This document shows positions 63,540-64,000 of a stretch of 64,000 nt of DNA, in pieces. Below the pieces are notes generated by a model that saw nothing but the letters and a program-made list of their open reading frames with translations, did not search any database and was not told the origin of the DNA. This DNA comes from Alphaproteobacteria bacterium (GTDB lineage: Bacteria > Pseudomonadota > Alphaproteobacteria > Caulobacterales > Hyphomonadaceae): contig JAAEZZ010000001.1 in assembly GCA_018222605.1 (NCBI GenBank), positions 412,088 to 476,087 on the forward strand, read 5' to 3'. The position numbers and the translations under genes are program-made. The number at the start of each line of letters is the position of its first letter. The first letter of the stretch is position 1.

Positions 63540-63682
63540 GGAAGCGCCTTCAGTGAGCCTGACTGCGCTCATGAAGAATAAACACAAACTATTTGTGACG
63601 ACTTATTGAAACTACTGTAACGCAGCAAACACTTCGGACTGAGCATCTGCGCAGCAGCATAAGGATCTACAGGCGCCGAGGG

Positions 63683-64000
63683 TTAGCGCTTTGCGTCCGG
63701 TTGCAGGAAGCGTCTCAGATCATTGGAAAATCTCTCGGCCGTTCCTCCCAGATAGAGCATATGACCTGACGGATAGTCTTCAAATGTGACCCGGTCCATG
63801 GGGAGATCAGCCGCCTCAAGCTGTGCCCGCGCTTCACTTGGCGTTGTCACAAGATCATAATAACCGGAGGCAACAAACAGGCGCAGAGCCGAATTGCGAC
63901 GCATCGACCATTTCAGATCGACCGCAAAACTCTGCCCTGGCTCTATGGTCTGCCACATGAAAACTGGTCCGATATTTGAGTGAGAGTCGGCTTCGATTGT
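63683..64000 (-). CDS. S10 serine carboxypeptidase, C-terminal end
   Basis: The last 105 codons of a gene entering from the right edge; the frame is open to base 64000. It contains the S10 family catalytic aspartate region LRLFVASGYYDLVTTPSE and the catalytic histidine region YPSGHMLYLGG, 45 residues apart as expected. These enzymes remove C-terminal residues from peptides and are often exported. The serine motif lies beyond the window. Its place next to the ECF/FecR receptor system suggests a peptide-type ligand. Confidence 0.82.
   Translation of the reverse strand, partial: TIEADSHSNIGPVFMWQTIEPGQSFAVDLKWSMRRNSALRLFVASGYYDLVTTPSEARAQLEAADLPMDRVTFEDYPSGHMLYLGGTAERFSNDLRRFLQPDAKR

Overview
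The window looks like chromosomal DNA of a marine, aerobic, GC-rich alphaproteobacterium, most likely from the Hyphomonadaceae/Maricaulales side of the Caulobacterales. Three things point there: the conserved alphaproteobacterial order tsaE-amgK-murU-addB-addA-trxA, the alphaproteobacterial type of AddB, and the many TonB-dependent receptors next to DMSP, sulfatase and peptide-scavenging genes. This placement is inferred from gene content only. I see no insertion sequence, phage or CRISPR array.

Region 1 (1-23.3 kb) is mostly housekeeping. It holds a partial isoaspartyl methyltransferase, tRNA-Cys and tRNA-Asn with a structured candidate small RNA between them, exoD, sdaA, a flavin monooxygenase with a CHCC zinc-finger gene, and a lone ABC ATPase. 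The operon for t6A synthesis, cell-wall recycling and AddAB recombination follows, then a ferredoxin reductase/ferredoxin pair, a thioesterase-like protein, a membrane-anchored TIR protein, ychF, an ATP-grasp protein, a crotonase without the usual catalytic glutamates, a REP-like palindrome and a phosphopantetheinyl transferase.

Region 2 (23.3-34 kb) appears to handle dimethylsulfoniopropionate (DMSP) and C2/C3 carbon. One operon carries an unknown two-TM protein, a cytoplasmic cupin DMSP lyase (DddL/DddQ type), a BCCT transporter and a universal stress protein. A second lyase, a DddY-type cupin with a lipoprotein signal, is transcribed divergently. Next come malate synthase and isocitrate lyase (aceB-aceA) and a divergent ScfR/RamB-type regulator. 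Read together, this is DMSP cleavage on both sides of the inner membrane next to the glyoxylate shunt.

Region 3 (34-44.8 kb) is one long minus-strand series: TonB-dependent receptor, three exported amidohydrolases (one without the metal-binding HxH, one with a C-terminal CIA30-like domain), a repeat-rich lipoprotein and an AGCS amino-acid symporter. A divergent Lrp/AsnC regulator sits upstream with clear inverted and direct repeats in the control region. It reads as a peptide/amino-acid scavenging locus.

Region 4 (45-55.2 kb) looks like a small glycan-utilisation locus: a GPH-type sugar transporter and sulfatase on one side, a TetR regulator, and a TonB-dependent receptor, GH3 glycosidase and type-B carboxylesterase on the other. 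A 22-bp near-palindrome occurs in both control regions (19 of 22 positions identical) and probably defines the TetR regulon.

Region 5 (55.2-64 kb) has two related TonB-dependent receptors, one with an STN signalling domain, flanking a Tat-exported PLP enzyme. A FecR anti-sigma factor and an ECF sigma factor follow, and the 3' end of an S10 serine carboxypeptidase closes the window. This is a cell-surface signalling uptake system for an unknown ligand.
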